Under the pieces are notes generated by a model. It ran no database searches, had not been told where the DNA came from, and worked only from the letters and a program-made list of their open reading frames with translations. From contig NZ_JBBHJW010000001.1 in NCBI RefSeq assembly GCF_037482845.1, positions 124,001 to 188,000 on the forward strand: 64,000 nt of DNA. The letters run 5' to 3'. The stretch is from Paucibacter_B soli. GTDB taxonomy: Bacteria > Pseudomonadota > Gammaproteobacteria > Burkholderiales > Burkholderiaceae_C. Made by a program: the position numbers and the translations under genes. Positions within the stretch are counted from its first letter, which is position 1. Every line of letters begins with the position of its first letter. Positions 25,777-34,805 of the stretch are shown here, one piece after another.

Positions 25777-27498
25777 GTGGATACAACCCTGGCTGACCCG
25801 CCCCATTCCGCCCTTTCGGGCGTGGCTCGCGTGTTGGTGCACGCAGGCAAGCTGCAGGCCAAGGCCGCAGAGGATCTGGTACGGCAGTCCAAGGAGAAAA
25901 AGACCAGCTTCGTGAGCGCCGTGATTGCTTCCGGCGCAATTTCCTCGGCCGACTTGGCGCATACGCTGGCGACAGCGCTGGCTGTGCCGCTGATGGACTT
26001 GAATGCGGTAGATGCCCAGCGCCTGCCGCAGAACATCATCGACAACAAGCTCGCTCAGCAATATCAGGTTCTGGTGCTCGGCCGCCGCGGCAACCGCCTC
26101 TTCATCGGTGGCGCCGACCCGACCGAACCAGAGGTCGTCGAACGCATCAAGTTCGCCACCCAGTTGTCGCCCGAATGGGTGATCGTCGAGTACGACAAGA
26201 TCACCAAGATTCTCCAAGGCTCGGCGACCAGCGCCGCCGAGACATTGGAAAGCATGGCCGGCGGCGACTTCGACTTCGACATCGCCGAAGAGGAAGGTCC
26301 GACGCAGCAAGAAGCGCAGGACATGGCCGACGTGGAGGACGCCCCGGTGGTGCGCTTCCTGCAGAAGATGCTGGTGGACGCCATCAATCTGCGCGCCTCG
26401 GACTTGCACTTCGAGCCCTACGAGTATCACTACCGGGTACGTTTCCGCGTGGACGGTGAGTTGCGCGAGATCACGCAGCCCCCGATTGCCATCAAGGACA
26501 AGCTGGCCTCGCGCATCAAGGTGCTGTCGAGGCTGGACATTGCCGAACGCCGCGTGCCGCAAGACGGACGTATGAAGCTGAAGTTCGGCGCCAAGGCGAT
26601 CGACTTCCGCATCAGTACCTTGCCTACACTGTTCGGCGAAAAAATCGTGATCCGGATTCTGGATCCGTCCTCGGCCAAATTGGGCATCGAGGCGCTGGGC
26701 TACGAAAAGATCGAGAAGGACCGGCTGCTGGCCTGCATCTCACGCCCCTACGGTATGGTGCTGGTCACCGGCCCGACTGGTTCGGGCAAAACCGTCTCGC
26801 TCTACACCTGCCTGAACATCCTGAACCAACCGGGCGTGAACATCTCGACGGTCGAAGACCCTGCGGAAATCAACCTGCCCGGCATCAACCAGGTGAACGT
26901 GAACGACAAGGCCGGCCTGACCTTTGCTGCGGCGCTGAAGTCCTTTTTGCGTCAGGATCCCGACATCATCATGGTGGGCGAAATCCGCGATCTCGAGACC
27001 GCCGACATTGCCATCAAGGCGGCGCAAACAGGCCATATGGTGATGTCCACCCTGCACACCAACGATGCGCCGACCACGCTCACCCGCCTGCTCAATATGG
27101 GTGTGGCGCCGTTCAACATCGCCTCTAGCGTTCTGCTCATCACCGCACAGCGCCTGGCCCGGCGACTGTGCGAGAACTGCAAGACCTTGGCGGAGTTTCC
27201 GCGCGAGGCGCTGCTGCGTGCTGGCTTCGCCGAGACCGATCTGGATGGCAGCTGGAAGCCTTATCGCGCGGTGGGCTGCTCGAGCTGCAACAACGGCTAC
27301 CGCGGCCGCGTTGGGCTCTACCAGGTGATGCCCATTACCGAGGCCATCCAGCGCATCATCCTCTCGGAAGGCACGGCCATGGACATCGCTGCGCAGGCGC
27401 AGTCCGAGGGCGTGCGAGACCTGCGTCAATCCGGTCTTGTGAAAGTGCGTGCCGGCGTCACAACGCTGGAAGAGGTGTTGGCAGCGACCAATGAATAA
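25777..27498 (+). CDS. pilB: Type IV pilus extension ATPase
   Basis: 573 aa from GTG 25777. It has an N-terminal GSPII_E domain, Walker A GPTGSGKT (residues 332-339), Asp and His boxes, and a zinc tetracysteine (CENCKTL ... CSSCNNGYRG). PilB powers pilus polymerisation at the inner membrane and acts with PilC. pilC and pilD follow on the same strand. The gene begins 205 bases after the tRNA-Pro, a gap that holds a candidate promoter and inverted repeat. Confidence 0.97.
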   Translation: MDTTLADPPHSALSGVARVLVHAGKLQAKAAEDLVRQSKEKKTSFVSAVIASGAISSADLAHTLATALAVPLMDLNAVDAQRLPQNIIDNKLAQQYQVLVLGRRGNRLFIGGADPTEPEVVERIKFATQLSPEWVIVEYDKITKILQGSATSAAETLESMAGGDFDFDIAEEEGPTQQEAQDMADVEDAPVVRFLQKMLVDAINLRASDLHFEPYEYHYRVRFRVDGELREITQPPIAIKDKLASRIKVLSRLDIAERRVPQDGRMKLKFGAKAIDFRISTLPTLFGEKIVIRILDPSSAKLGIEALGYEKIEKDRLLACISRPYGMVLVTGPTGSGKTVSLYTCLNILNQPGVNISTVEDPAEINLPGINQVNVNDKAGLTFAAALKSFLRQDPDIIMVGEIRDLETADIAIKAAQTGHMVMSTLHTNDAPTTLTRLLNMGVAPFNIASSVLLITAQRLARRLCENCKTLAEFPREALLRAGFAETDLDGSWKPYRAVGCSSCNNGYRGRVGLYQVMPITEAIQRIILSEGTAMDIAAQAQSEGVRDLRQSGLVKVRAGVTTLEEVLAATNE

Positions 27499-27548
27499 GG
27501 GTCCATCGGGCCCCGACAAAAACTGTGGGTGCAATCCCAGGAGGTGTT

Positions 27549-28769
27549 ATGGCGACCATTTCCAGCGCCAAGCCGGCCAATGAGGCCATCTACGAGTGGG
27601 AAGGCAAGGACAGGAACGGCAAGATCGTGCGCGGCGAGTTGCGCGCCGGCGGCGAAGCCATGGTCAGCGCCACCCTGCGTCGCCAGGGCATCCTCGTCAG
27701 CAAGGTCAGGAAGCGCCGTAGCTCTGGCGGCACCAAGATCAAGCAAAAGGACATTGCCGTGTTCACGCGCCAGCTTGCCACCATGATGCGTGCCGGCGTG
27801 CCACTGCTGCAGTCTTTCGAGATCGTGGCGCGCGGCAGCCCTAATCCCAAACTGACGCGCCTGCTCACCGAAATCAAGCAGGACGTGGAGACCGGCACCA
27901 GCCTGTCCGCCTCCTTCCGCAAGCACCCGATGTACTTCGACGCGCTGTACTGCAATCTGGTCGAGGCCGGCGAAACCGGCGGCATCCTGGAAGCCCTGCT
28001 CGACCGCCTCGCGATCTACCAGGAAAAGACGGTCGCACTGAAGAACAAGATCAAGTCGGCGCTGACCTACCCGATCGCGGTGATGGTGGTGGCCTTTGTG
28101 GTCACCGCCGTGATCATGATCTTTGTGGTGCCGGCGTTCAAGGACGTGTTCAAGTCCTTCGGCGCCGACCTACCCGGACCGACCCTGGTGGTGATCGCCA
28201 TGTCAGAGTTCTTTGTGGCCTATTGGTGGGCCATATTCGGTGGTCTTGGTGGTGGCAGCTACTTCTTCATACAGTCGTGGAAACGCTCCGAGAAGATGCA
28301 GAAGACCATGGATCGGCTGCTGCTCAAGATCCCCGTGTTTGGCGATCTGTTGTACAAGTCTGCCGTGGCGCGCTGGACGCGCACATTGGCCACCATGTTT
28401 GCCGCCGGCGTTCCGCTGGTCGAGGCGCTCGATTCGGTGGGCGGAGCCTCGGGCAATGCCGTCTTTTCCGAGGCCACCGAGAAGATCCAGCGCGACGTGT
28501 CCACCGGTTCGGCACTCACCACCTCGATGCAGACCACTGGCATCTTCCCGAGCATGGTGCTGCAAATGGCTGCCATCGGCGAGGAGTCCGGCTCACTGGA
28601 CCATATGCTGAGCAAGGCGGCAGAGTTCTACGAGGACGAGGTGGACGAGGCGGTGAAGGCGCTCTCCAGCCTGATGGAGCCCTTCATCATCGTGTTTCTC
28701 GGCACGGTCATCGGCGGCATCGTGGTCGCGATGTACCTGCCCATCTTCAAGCTGGGTCAGGTGGTCTGA
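27549..28769 (+). CDS. pilC: Type IV pilus inner-membrane platform protein
   Basis: 406 aa from ATG 27549; AGGAGGTG at 27539-27546 is a near-perfect ribosome site and rules out the in-frame GTG 27525. Two GspF domains are visible with the repeated pattern FTRQLATMMRAGVPLLQSFEI and WTRTLATMFAAGVPLVEALDS, and three membrane segments. The protein connects the PilB motor to the pilin polymer. It lies 50 bases after pilB and 3 bases before pilD. Confidence 0.97.
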   Translation: MATISSAKPANEAIYEWEGKDRNGKIVRGELRAGGEAMVSATLRRQGILVSKVRKRRSSGGTKIKQKDIAVFTRQLATMMRAGVPLLQSFEIVARGSPNPKLTRLLTEIKQDVETGTSLSASFRKHPMYFDALYCNLVEAGETGGILEALLDRLAIYQEKTVALKNKIKSALTYPIAVMVVAFVVTAVIMIFVVPAFKDVFKSFGADLPGPTLVVIAMSEFFVAYWWAIFGGLGGGSYFFIQSWKRSEKMQKTMDRLLLKIPVFGDLLYKSAVARWTRTLATMFAAGVPLVEALDSVGGASGNAVFSEATEKIQRDVSTGSALTTSMQTTGIFPSMVLQMAAIGEESGSLDHMLSKAAEFYEDEVDEAVKALSSLMEPFIIVFLGTVIGGIVVAMYLPIFKLGQVV

Positions 28770-28772
28770 GGG

Positions 28773-29711
28773 ATGACAACGACGACCACCGAACTCCAAT
28801 GGCTGCTGTCCCCCTGGGTGCTGGGCGTGCTGGGCCTGTGCATTGGCAGCTTTCTCAACGTCGTGGTGCACCGCCTGCCTCGCATGATGGAGCGCCAATG
28901 GCTCACCGACGCGGCCGCTCAATTGAGCGATGAGGAGGCGCTGCTGCAGGGCGCGCAACTGGGCAAGGCCGAAGCCGGCGCGCTGGCCAAGGCGAGTGCC
29001 GCGCTGGCCGCCAAGCTTGATGAGCTCCCCGCCCTTGGCATCGCGATGCCGCGCTCGCGCTGCCCTCACTGCGGCCATCAGCTGAAATGGCACGAGAACG
29101 TCCCGTTGCTGGGCTATGCCATGCTGCGCGGCAGATGCTCGGCCTGCGCGGCACCGATCTCGGCGCGCTACCCCTTGGTCGAGTTGCTCACCGGGCTGAT
29201 GTTTGCCGGGCTGTCATGGCATTTCGGCCCCCAGCCCAGCACCCTGCTCTGGTGCGCCTTCGCCGCGGCCCTGCTGGCATTGGCGGCGATCGACTGGGAC
29301 ACCACCCTGCTGCCCGACGCCATCAACCAACCCTTGCTGTGGGCCGGTCTGCTGGTCGCCTTGCTGGGCTGGACGATTCCCCTGCAGGCCGCGCTGACCG
29401 GCGTGCTGGTGGGTTATCTATCGCTCTGGTCGGTCTACTGGCTGTTCAAGCTCACCACCGGCAAGGAGGGCATGGGCTACGGGGACTTCAAGCTGCTGGC
29501 CGCGCTGGGCGCCTGGCTGGGTTGGCAGATGATTCTGCCCATCGTGCTGGGCGCATCGGTAATCGGCGCGGTGATCGGCGTCGCCATGAAGTTGAATGCC
29601 AAGCTGCGCGAGGGCCGCTATGTGCCCTTCGGCCCCTTCCTCGCGGGCGCCGGCCTGGTGGTGCTGTTCGCCGGCCAGGCGCGCGTGCTGGGGTGGCTGG
29701 GCTGGGTCTGA
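28773..29711 (+). CDS. pilD: Prepilin leader peptidase / N-methyltransferase
   Basis: 312 aa with about eight hydrophobic segments. The cytoplasmic zinc tetracysteine loop (CPHCGHQLKW ... CSAC) and the two aspartyl-protease acids, in IDWDTTLLPD and GYGDFKLL, are intact. It cleaves and N-methylates type IV prepilins, including those encoded at 44787-48241, and possibly type II secretion pseudopilins. The stop overlaps coaE by one base (TGATG). Confidence 0.96.
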   Translation: MTTTTTELQWLLSPWVLGVLGLCIGSFLNVVVHRLPRMMERQWLTDAAAQLSDEEALLQGAQLGKAEAGALAKASAALAAKLDELPALGIAMPRSRCPHCGHQLKWHENVPLLGYAMLRGRCSACAAPISARYPLVELLTGLMFAGLSWHFGPQPSTLLWCAFAAALLALAAIDWDTTLLPDAINQPLLWAGLLVALLGWTIPLQAALTGVLVGYLSLWSVYWLFKLTTGKEGMGYGDFKLLAALGAWLGWQMILPIVLGASVIGAVIGVAMKLNAKLREGRYVPFGPFLAGAGLVVLFAGQARVLGWLGWV

Positions 29712-30316
29712 TGCGCGGGCGCGCATTGCGCATCGGCCTGACCGGTGGCATCGGCAGCGGCAAGAGCACCGTGGCACTTGCCTGGATCGAGGCAGGCGCC
29801 GACGTCATCGACACCGATGCCATCTCGCGCGCCTTGACGGCAGTGGGCGGTGCCGCCATGCCGGCCATCGTGCAGGCCTTCGGCGCCCAGGCGGCCGGCC
29901 CGGATGGCGCGTTGGACCGAGCCAATATGCGCGCCCTCGCCTTCCGCGACGAGCCAGCCAGGCGCCGGCTCGAAGCCATCCTTCACCCCATGATCAGCGT
30001 CGAGACCAGCCGACGGGCGGAAGCCAGCACGGCCGATTTGCTGGTCTTTGACGTGCCGCTGCTGGTCGAGTCGGGCCGCTGGCGCTCGCGCGTTCAACGC
30101 GTGCTGGTGGTGGATTGCGAGGAACAAACGCAGGTCGAGCGCGTCATGCAGCGCTCGGGCTGGCAGCGCGAGGCGGTGTTGGCGGTGATCGCGCAACAGG
30201 CCAGCCGCGCCGCCCGCCGCGCCGTTGCCGATGCAGTGCTCTACAACGACGGCATCAACGCGGACGCGCTGCGCATGCAGGTGCTGAGCCTGGCCGCGCA
30301 TTGGCGCAGGGGCTAG
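29711..30316 (+). CDS. coaE: Dephospho-CoA kinase
   Basis: 201 aa from ATG 29711, which overlaps the pilD stop; the same frame opens far upstream inside pilD, which is shadow sequence. P-loop GGIGSGKST and VFDVPLLVESGR are CoaE motifs. The enzyme phosphorylates the 3'-OH of dephospho-CoA in the last step of CoA synthesis. pilBCD-coaE is a conserved linkage in proteobacteria. Confidence 0.95.
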   Translation: MRGRALRIGLTGGIGSGKSTVALAWIEAGADVIDTDAISRALTAVGGAAMPAIVQAFGAQAAGPDGALDRANMRALAFRDEPARRRLEAILHPMISVETSRRAEASTADLLVFDVPLLVESGRWRSRVQRVLVVDCEEQTQVERVMQRSGWQREAVLAVIAQQASRAARRAVADAVLYNDGINADALRMQVLSLAAHWRRG

Positions 30317-30332
30317 CCCCTAGCGTTTTCTT
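30308..30332 (+). terminator. Weak terminator-like hairpin overlapping the coaE stop
   Basis: AGGGG (30308-30312) pairs with CCCCT (30317-30321) around loop CTAG, followed by AGCG and then TTTTCTT. The stem is short and the T-run is displaced, so termination would be weak. Confidence 0.3.
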
Positions 30333-30376
30333 GGGGCTCGCGCGCGCGGCTGTGAAACAATCGCCCCATCGGGCCA

Positions 30377-30397
30377 AGAGGCGCAATGGGCGCCTCT
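30377..30397 (+). promoter_or_regulatory. Hairpin in the zapD leader
   Basis: Perfect eight-base arms AGAGGCGC and GCGCCTCT with a five-base loop AATGG, 24 bases before zapD ATG 30422. An AACAAT -10-like sequence lies upstream at 30356-30361. There is no T-run, so it is not a terminator; an mRNA leader structure is likely. Confidence 0.4.
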
Positions 30398-30421
30398 AGC
30401 CACAACGCAGATCGACGAGGA

Positions 30422-31186
30422 ATGGCCGCCTTGGTCCTATACGAATACCCGTTCAACGAAAGCATCCGCACGATGCTGCGGCTGGAACATCTCTTCGATC
30501 GCCTGGGGCAGTTGATCGCGCGCGAGACGGCACTGGACCATCACTTCGCACTCGTCACGATCTTCGAGATCATGGATGTGGCCTCGCGCGCCGACCTGAA
30601 GTCCGATCTGCTCAAGGAGTTGGAGCGGCACAAGGCCCAGCTCAATGGCTACCGCGGCAACCCGGCAATCGCTGAGAGCGTGCTCGACGAGGTGATCGCC
30701 CGCATCGACCGCGCCTTTGCCAATCTGAACCAGCTCTCCGGCAAGGCCGGCCATGCCCTCACCACCAACGAGTGGCTGATGAGCATACGCAGCCGCATCA
30801 GCATCCCCGGCGGCACCTGCGAGTTCGACCTGCCGGCCTACTACACCTGGCAGCAGTTCCTGCCGGCGCGCCGCCGCAACGACCTGATTCAATGGACGCA
30901 GTCCCTGATGCCGCTGGCCGAAGCCCTGCAGGTGCTGCTGGGCCTGCTGCGCGACTCCGGCGCTCCGCACAAAGTGGCGGCGCAGGCCGGCCAGTTCCAG
31001 CAAAGCCTGCCCCAGGGGCGCAGCTACCACCTGCTGCGGATGCGCATCGACCCCAGCCTGGGCCTGATCCCAGAGATCAGCGGCCACCGCCTGATGATCT
31101 CGATCCGGCTGATGCGCCAGGACGAGGAGGGCCGCCTCAAGCTCGCCCAGCAGGATGCCAGCTTCGAGCTGACCCTGTGCGCCTGA
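30422..31186 (+). CDS. zapD: Cell division protein ZapD
   Basis: 254 aa from ATG 30422, chosen because MAALVLYEYPFNE aligns position by position with E. coli MQTQVLFEHPLNE; an in-frame ATG at 30386 lies in the loop of the leader hairpin. The rest (RTMLRLEHLFDRL, ALVTIFEIMDVASRADLKSDLLKELER) is typical. ZapD crosslinks FtsZ filaments. GAGGA directly abuts the ATG, too close for an ideal ribosome site. yacG follows after 11 bases. Confidence 0.94.
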   Translation: MAALVLYEYPFNESIRTMLRLEHLFDRLGQLIARETALDHHFALVTIFEIMDVASRADLKSDLLKELERHKAQLNGYRGNPAIAESVLDEVIARIDRAFANLNQLSGKAGHALTTNEWLMSIRSRISIPGGTCEFDLPAYYTWQQFLPARRRNDLIQWTQSLMPLAEALQVLLGLLRDSGAPHKVAAQAGQFQQSLPQGRSYHLLRMRIDPSLGLIPEISGHRLMISIRLMRQDEEGRLKLAQQDASFELTLCA

Positions 31187-31197
31187 GGAGCAGCGTG

Positions 31198-31395
31198 ATG
31201 GAATCAAAAAGCGACAACAAGCCGCGCATCGTGCCCTGCCCCAGCTGCGGCGGCGACAGCGTCTTTGCGCCCAGCAACCGCTGGCGCCCCTTCTGCAGCG
31301 AGCGCTGCCGCGAACATGACCTGGGTGCCTGGGCCAGCGAATCCTTCCGCGTGCAGGCGGCACCGCCCACCGAGGACCAGGATCTACCTCACTAG
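31198..31395 (+). CDS. yacG: DNA gyrase inhibitor YacG, zinc protein
   Basis: 65 aa from ATG 31198, with GAGGAG upstream; GTG 31195 is in frame three bases earlier. The four zinc cysteines are C14, C17, C33 and C37 in PCPSCGG and FCSERC, followed by the conserved DLGAWASESF. YacG binds GyrB and inhibits gyrase. The gene lies in the conserved coaE-zapD-yacG order and overlaps the convergent HAD gene by four bases. Confidence 0.93.
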   Translation: MESKSDNKPRIVPCPSCGGDSVFAPSNRWRPFCSERCREHDLGAWASESFRVQAAPPTEDQDLPH

Positions 31396-32015
31396 GCTGC
31401 GGGAAGCAGCCCCAGGCTGAGCAACTCGGGCCGCAGCGCCGCCGCACTGGTGAAAAGCAGGGCCTGCCAGCCGCACGCCTTCGCAGCCGTGATGTTGGCG
31501 GGGTGATCGTCCAGGAACAGCAGGCTCTGCGGTGCCACGCCGAAGCGTCGCTCGGCGATGCGGTAAATTTCCTCGCGCGGCTTGGAATGCTTCACCCGCC
31601 CCGAGAACACGCCGGCTTCGAACCACTGCCACAGCGGATGCGCCCGCTCCAGATGCTCTGCATAGGGCTCGGGCATATTGGAGAGATAGAAGAGCCGATG
31701 ACCGGCGGCCTTGAGCTCCTGGATCAGCGCCACCGTGCCGGGCAAGGCCTGCAGTTCGTCGGGCACCGCCGCCACCACCGCCGCCACCTCGGCCTCGGGC
31801 CAGCCGGTGCGCGCGGCGATGCGCTGCACCACCGTCGGCGCATCGATCAGCCCCTGGTCGAAGGCGCCCCAGTCGCCGCCGTAGTTCTCGAAGAAGGCCG
31901 CTGCAGCGGCCTCGCCAGCGGCCAGGTCGGGCACGCGATGCGGCCAGACGCGCGCCAGGAAACTGGGCGGGTGCCAGCGGAACACCACGCCGCCAAAGTC
32001 GAACACGATGTTCAT
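31392..32015 (-). CDS. HAD-family hydrolase, YihX-like
   Basis: 207 aa. Motif I is VFDFGGVVF with nucleophile Asp6; the residue two positions on is Gly rather than Asp, as in YihX-type sugar-phosphate phosphatases. Motif II lies in LFYLSNMP, motif III Lys in the KHSKPREEIY stretch, and motif IV is LFLDDHPANI. Its ATG overlaps the pgi stop (ATGA), so it is the third gene of tal-pgi-HAD. That context and the YihX likeness (glucose-1-phosphate phosphatase in E. coli) suggest sugar-phosphate control; the substrate is inferred. Confidence 0.87.
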   Translation of the reverse strand: MNIVFDFGGVVFRWHPPSFLARVWPHRVPDLAAGEAAAAAFFENYGGDWGAFDQGLIDAPTVVQRIAARTGWPEAEVAAVVAAVPDELQALPGTVALIQELKAAGHRLFYLSNMPEPYAEHLERAHPLWQWFEAGVFSGRVKHSKPREEIYRIAERRFGVAPQSLLFLDDHPANITAAKACGWQALLFTSAAALRPELLSLGLLPAA

Positions 32016-33634
32016 GCGCGCAACTTCTGCAGCAGCCCCGCGGTCGAAGCATCAAGCCCTGTCACATCACCGCTGCCCAGGCGCGGCAACAGGCTGCTGC
32101 ACAGGGCCTTGCCCAACTCGACGCCCCATTGGTCGAAGCTGTTGATGCCCCACAGCGCGCCGCTCACGAACACGCGGTGCTCGTAGAGCGCGATCAGCGC
32201 GCCCAGCGAACGCGGCTCGAGTGTCTCCAGCAGCAAGGTGGTGCTGGGTCGGTTACCCGGGAAGCTGCGATGGCGCGCCACCGTCAGCACGCCGAGTGAC
32301 TTGGACGCCGTGGGCGCACGCTCGTGCAGCGCCTCCTCGACCGACTTGCCCTGCATCAGCGCCTGCGACTGCGCCAGGCAGTTGGCCAGCAGTTTCACAT
32401 GCTGGTCGGCCAGGCGCTCGGCCAGCTCGCCCGTCACATGGGGCCCGTGCGTAGGCGCCTTCACCGCGATGAACTCGACCGGGATGACGTCCGTGCCCTG
32501 GTGCAGCATCTGAAAGTAGGCATGCTGGCCATTGGTGCCGGCCTCGCCCCAGACCACCGGGCTGGTGCCATAGGGCAAGGCCTGACCCTCGCGGTCCACG
32601 CCCTTGCCGTTGCTCTCCATCTCAAGCTGCTGCAGATAGGCAGGCAGGCGCCTCAGACCCTGGTGATAAGGCGCCACGCTGCGGCTCGTGAAACCGTGGA
32701 AGTTGCGATACCAGATGTCGAGCAGACCCAGCAGCACCGGCAGGTTCTGGCGCAGCGGCACGGCACGGAAATGCTCATCCATGGCCCAGGCGCCGGCCAG
32801 CAGGGCGCGGAAGTTCTCGCCCCCGATGGCAATCGCGATCGGCAGACCGATCACCGACCAGAGCGAGTAGCGCCCGCCCACCCAGTCCCAGAAACCGAAG
32901 GTGGTATGGATGCCAAACTCGGCCGCAGCCGCGGTATTGCTGCTGGTGGCCACGAAATGGCGGCCGACGTCGCTGCCGCCCGCGGCCAGGAACCAGGCCT
33001 TGGCCGCCAGCGCATTCGCCAGCGTCTCCTGGGTCGTGAAGGTCTTGGAGGCGATCACGAACAGGGTGCGCGCGGGATCCAGCTCGCGCAGCACCGGGGC
33101 CAGGTCATGCCCGTCCACATTGGAAACGAAGTGCAGGCGCAGGCCCGGCTTGGCAAAGGCCTGCAGGGCCTGCACCACCATGGCGGGGCCGAGGTCGCTG
33201 CCGCCGATGCCGATGTGCACCACGTCGCGGATGCCGCTGTCCGCGGCGCGCACGCACTCCGCGAAGGCCAGCATGCGCGCGAGCGAGGCCTGCACCTCGT
33301 CGCTGAAGGGCGCCGCGCCGGCGGGTGCGCGCAGCGCCGTGTGCAGCACGGCGCGCCCCTCGGTGTGGTTGATGGGCTCGCCCTTGAACATCGCCTCGCG
33401 TTGTGCGCCCAGCTGGCAGCCCTCGGCCAGTTGCACCAGCAGGTCCAGGGTGGCCGCCTCGATGCGGTTCTTGGACAGGTCGGCAAACACCTCGGGCGCC
33501 TGTACGGACCACTGCGCAAAACGCTCCGGGTCAGCGGCAAAGGCCGCGCGCAGATCGAACTGCGCGCCGCTGCGTCGGTAGTGGTCTTGCAGAGCGGCCC
33601 AGGCCGGGCTCTGGTCACAACGCGGATAGGACAT
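32012..33634 (-). CDS. pgi: Glucose-6-phosphate isomerase
   Basis: 540 aa from ATG 33634, which overlaps the tal stop (TGATG). Family signatures GIGGSDLGP, MESNGKGV and WGEAGTNGQHAYFQMLHQGT are present. It interconverts glucose-6-phosphate and fructose-6-phosphate. The long upstream continuation of this frame lies over tal and is shadow. Placed with tal and opposite zwf-hexR, it joins glycolysis, pentose phosphate and Entner-Doudoroff entry. Confidence 0.97.
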   Translation of the reverse strand: MSYPRCDQSPAWAALQDHYRRSGAQFDLRAAFAADPERFAQWSVQAPEVFADLSKNRIEAATLDLLVQLAEGCQLGAQREAMFKGEPINHTEGRAVLHTALRAPAGAAPFSDEVQASLARMLAFAECVRAADSGIRDVVHIGIGGSDLGPAMVVQALQAFAKPGLRLHFVSNVDGHDLAPVLRELDPARTLFVIASKTFTTQETLANALAAKAWFLAAGGSDVGRHFVATSSNTAAAAEFGIHTTFGFWDWVGGRYSLWSVIGLPIAIAIGGENFRALLAGAWAMDEHFRAVPLRQNLPVLLGLLDIWYRNFHGFTSRSVAPYHQGLRRLPAYLQQLEMESNGKGVDREGQALPYGTSPVVWGEAGTNGQHAYFQMLHQGTDVIPVEFIAVKAPTHGPHVTGELAERLADQHVKLLANCLAQSQALMQGKSVEEALHERAPTASKSLGVLTVARHRSFPGNRPSTTLLLETLEPRSLGALIALYEHRVFVSGALWGINSFDQWGVELGKALCSSLLPRLGSGDVTGLDASTAGLLQKLRA

Positions 33635-34584
33635 CAGAGGCTTTCTATGAGCTGATCCAACTTGCCGGCATCCACGGCAAACAGGCGGATGCCCTCGGCC
33701 AGCTTCTCGGTGGCCATGGCATCCTGGTTGAGGGCGTAGCGGAATCCCGCTTCGTCGTAGGAGACTTTGGGCAGCTCGGCGCGGCGCGCGGCTTCGGCAT
33801 CGAGCGCGCGCGTCAGCGGCGCCTCGCTGGCCTGCAACTGGGCCAGCAGGTCGGGGCTGATGGTGAGCAGATCGCAACCCGCCAAGGCCTGGATCTGGCC
33901 GATATTGCGGAAGCTGGCGCCCATCACCTCGGTGGCGACGCCATGCTTCTTGTAGTAGGCGTAGATCTGCGCCACCGATTGCACGCCGGGATCGTTCGCG
34001 CCAGCCTTGGCGGCCTCGTCCCAGGCGCTGCCGGCGCTCTTCTTGTACCAGTCGTAGATGCGGCCGACAAAGGGCGAGATCAGCTGCACGCCGGCCTCAC
34101 CACAGGCCACCGCCTGGCAGAAGGCGAACAGCAAGGTCAGGTTGCAATGGATGCCTTCCCGCTCCAACACGCGCGCCGCCTGAATGCCCTCCCAGGTGGA
34201 AGCGATCTTGATGAGCACCCGCTCGCGGCCGATGCCGGCGGCCTCGTAGAGCTTGATGAGGCGGTGCGCGCGCGCGATCGTGGCCGCGGTGTCGAAGCTC
34301 AGGCGGGCATCGACCTCGGTCGACACGCGGCCCGGCACGACCTTCAGGATCTCGAGGCCAAAGCGCACCAGCACCTGATCCACGATGGCGTCCAGCGGCT
34401 CGCCGCGATGTGCCGCCACGGTGTCCTTCAGCAGCGGCGCGTAGTCGGGCGAGAGCACGGCCTTGAGGATGAGCGAGGGATTGGTGGTCGCGTCGCGCGG
34501 CGTGAACTGCGCCAGCTGCAGGAAGTTGCCGGTGTCGGCCACCACCGTCGTAAAGCGCTTGAGTTGTTCCAGCTGATTCGTCAT
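33634..34584 (-). CDS. tal: Transaldolase
   Basis: 316 aa from ATG 34584, with AAGGG eight bases upstream; the frame opens earlier but across the intergenic palindrome. DATTNPSL and the Schiff-base Lys126 in VLIKIASTWEG are diagnostic. It transfers a dihydroxyacetone unit between sedoheptulose-7-phosphate and glyceraldehyde-3-phosphate. It is the first gene of the tal-pgi-HAD operon and divergent from zwf. Confidence 0.97.
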   Translation of the reverse strand: MTNQLEQLKRFTTVVADTGNFLQLAQFTPRDATTNPSLILKAVLSPDYAPLLKDTVAAHRGEPLDAIVDQVLVRFGLEILKVVPGRVSTEVDARLSFDTAATIARAHRLIKLYEAAGIGRERVLIKIASTWEGIQAARVLEREGIHCNLTLLFAFCQAVACGEAGVQLISPFVGRIYDWYKKSAGSAWDEAAKAGANDPGVQSVAQIYAYYKKHGVATEVMGASFRNIGQIQALAGCDLLTISPDLLAQLQASEAPLTRALDAEAARRAELPKVSYDEAGFRYALNQDAMATEKLAEGIRLFAVDAGKLDQLIESL

Positions 34585-34623
34585 GGGGAAAGCCCTTGGT
34601 TTGTCCAGGCCCGTATTAGAACC

Positions 34624-34638
34624 GCTCCCACTGGGAGC
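34624..34638. repeat. 15-base perfect palindrome between tal and zwf
   Basis: GCTCCCA-C-TGGGAGC, a perfect seven-base inverted repeat around one central base, lies 40 bases upstream of tal ATG 34584 and in the shared tal/zwf control region. It could be a regulator operator; no regulator can be assigned. Confidence 0.45.
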
Positions 34639-34709
34639 GAGGTTACAGCGCCCGCCATCGGCACCAAGCCCTGCGCTCATGGGAACAATGCCTTGCATAC
34701 CGCACCGGA

Positions 34710-34738
34710 TTGACCTTAACAAGAAACTCGTGCATCAT
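34710..34738 (+). promoter_or_regulatory. Candidate promoter for zwf-hexR
   Basis: TTGACC (34710-34715) and CATCAT (34733-34738) are spaced 17 bases apart, 67 bases before zwf ATG 34806. TTACA sequences occur at 34643-34647 and 34755-34759, resembling one half of known HexR sites, but a full palindrome is absent. Confidence 0.35.
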
Positions 34739-34805
34739 AAATCCAGAAACTTTGTTACATCAAGCCCGCGGGATTGAGCCCCGGGCAGCAACACAGGCAG
34801 CACGC

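Noticed and set aside
30386..30421. Extended N-terminus of ZapD
   Set aside because: Residues before MAALVLYEYP do not align with the family and lie in the leader hairpin.
34643..34759. HexR operator at zwf
   Set aside because: Only single TTACA halves are present at 34643 and 34755; a full palindrome is missing, so it is noted as a possibility but not called.
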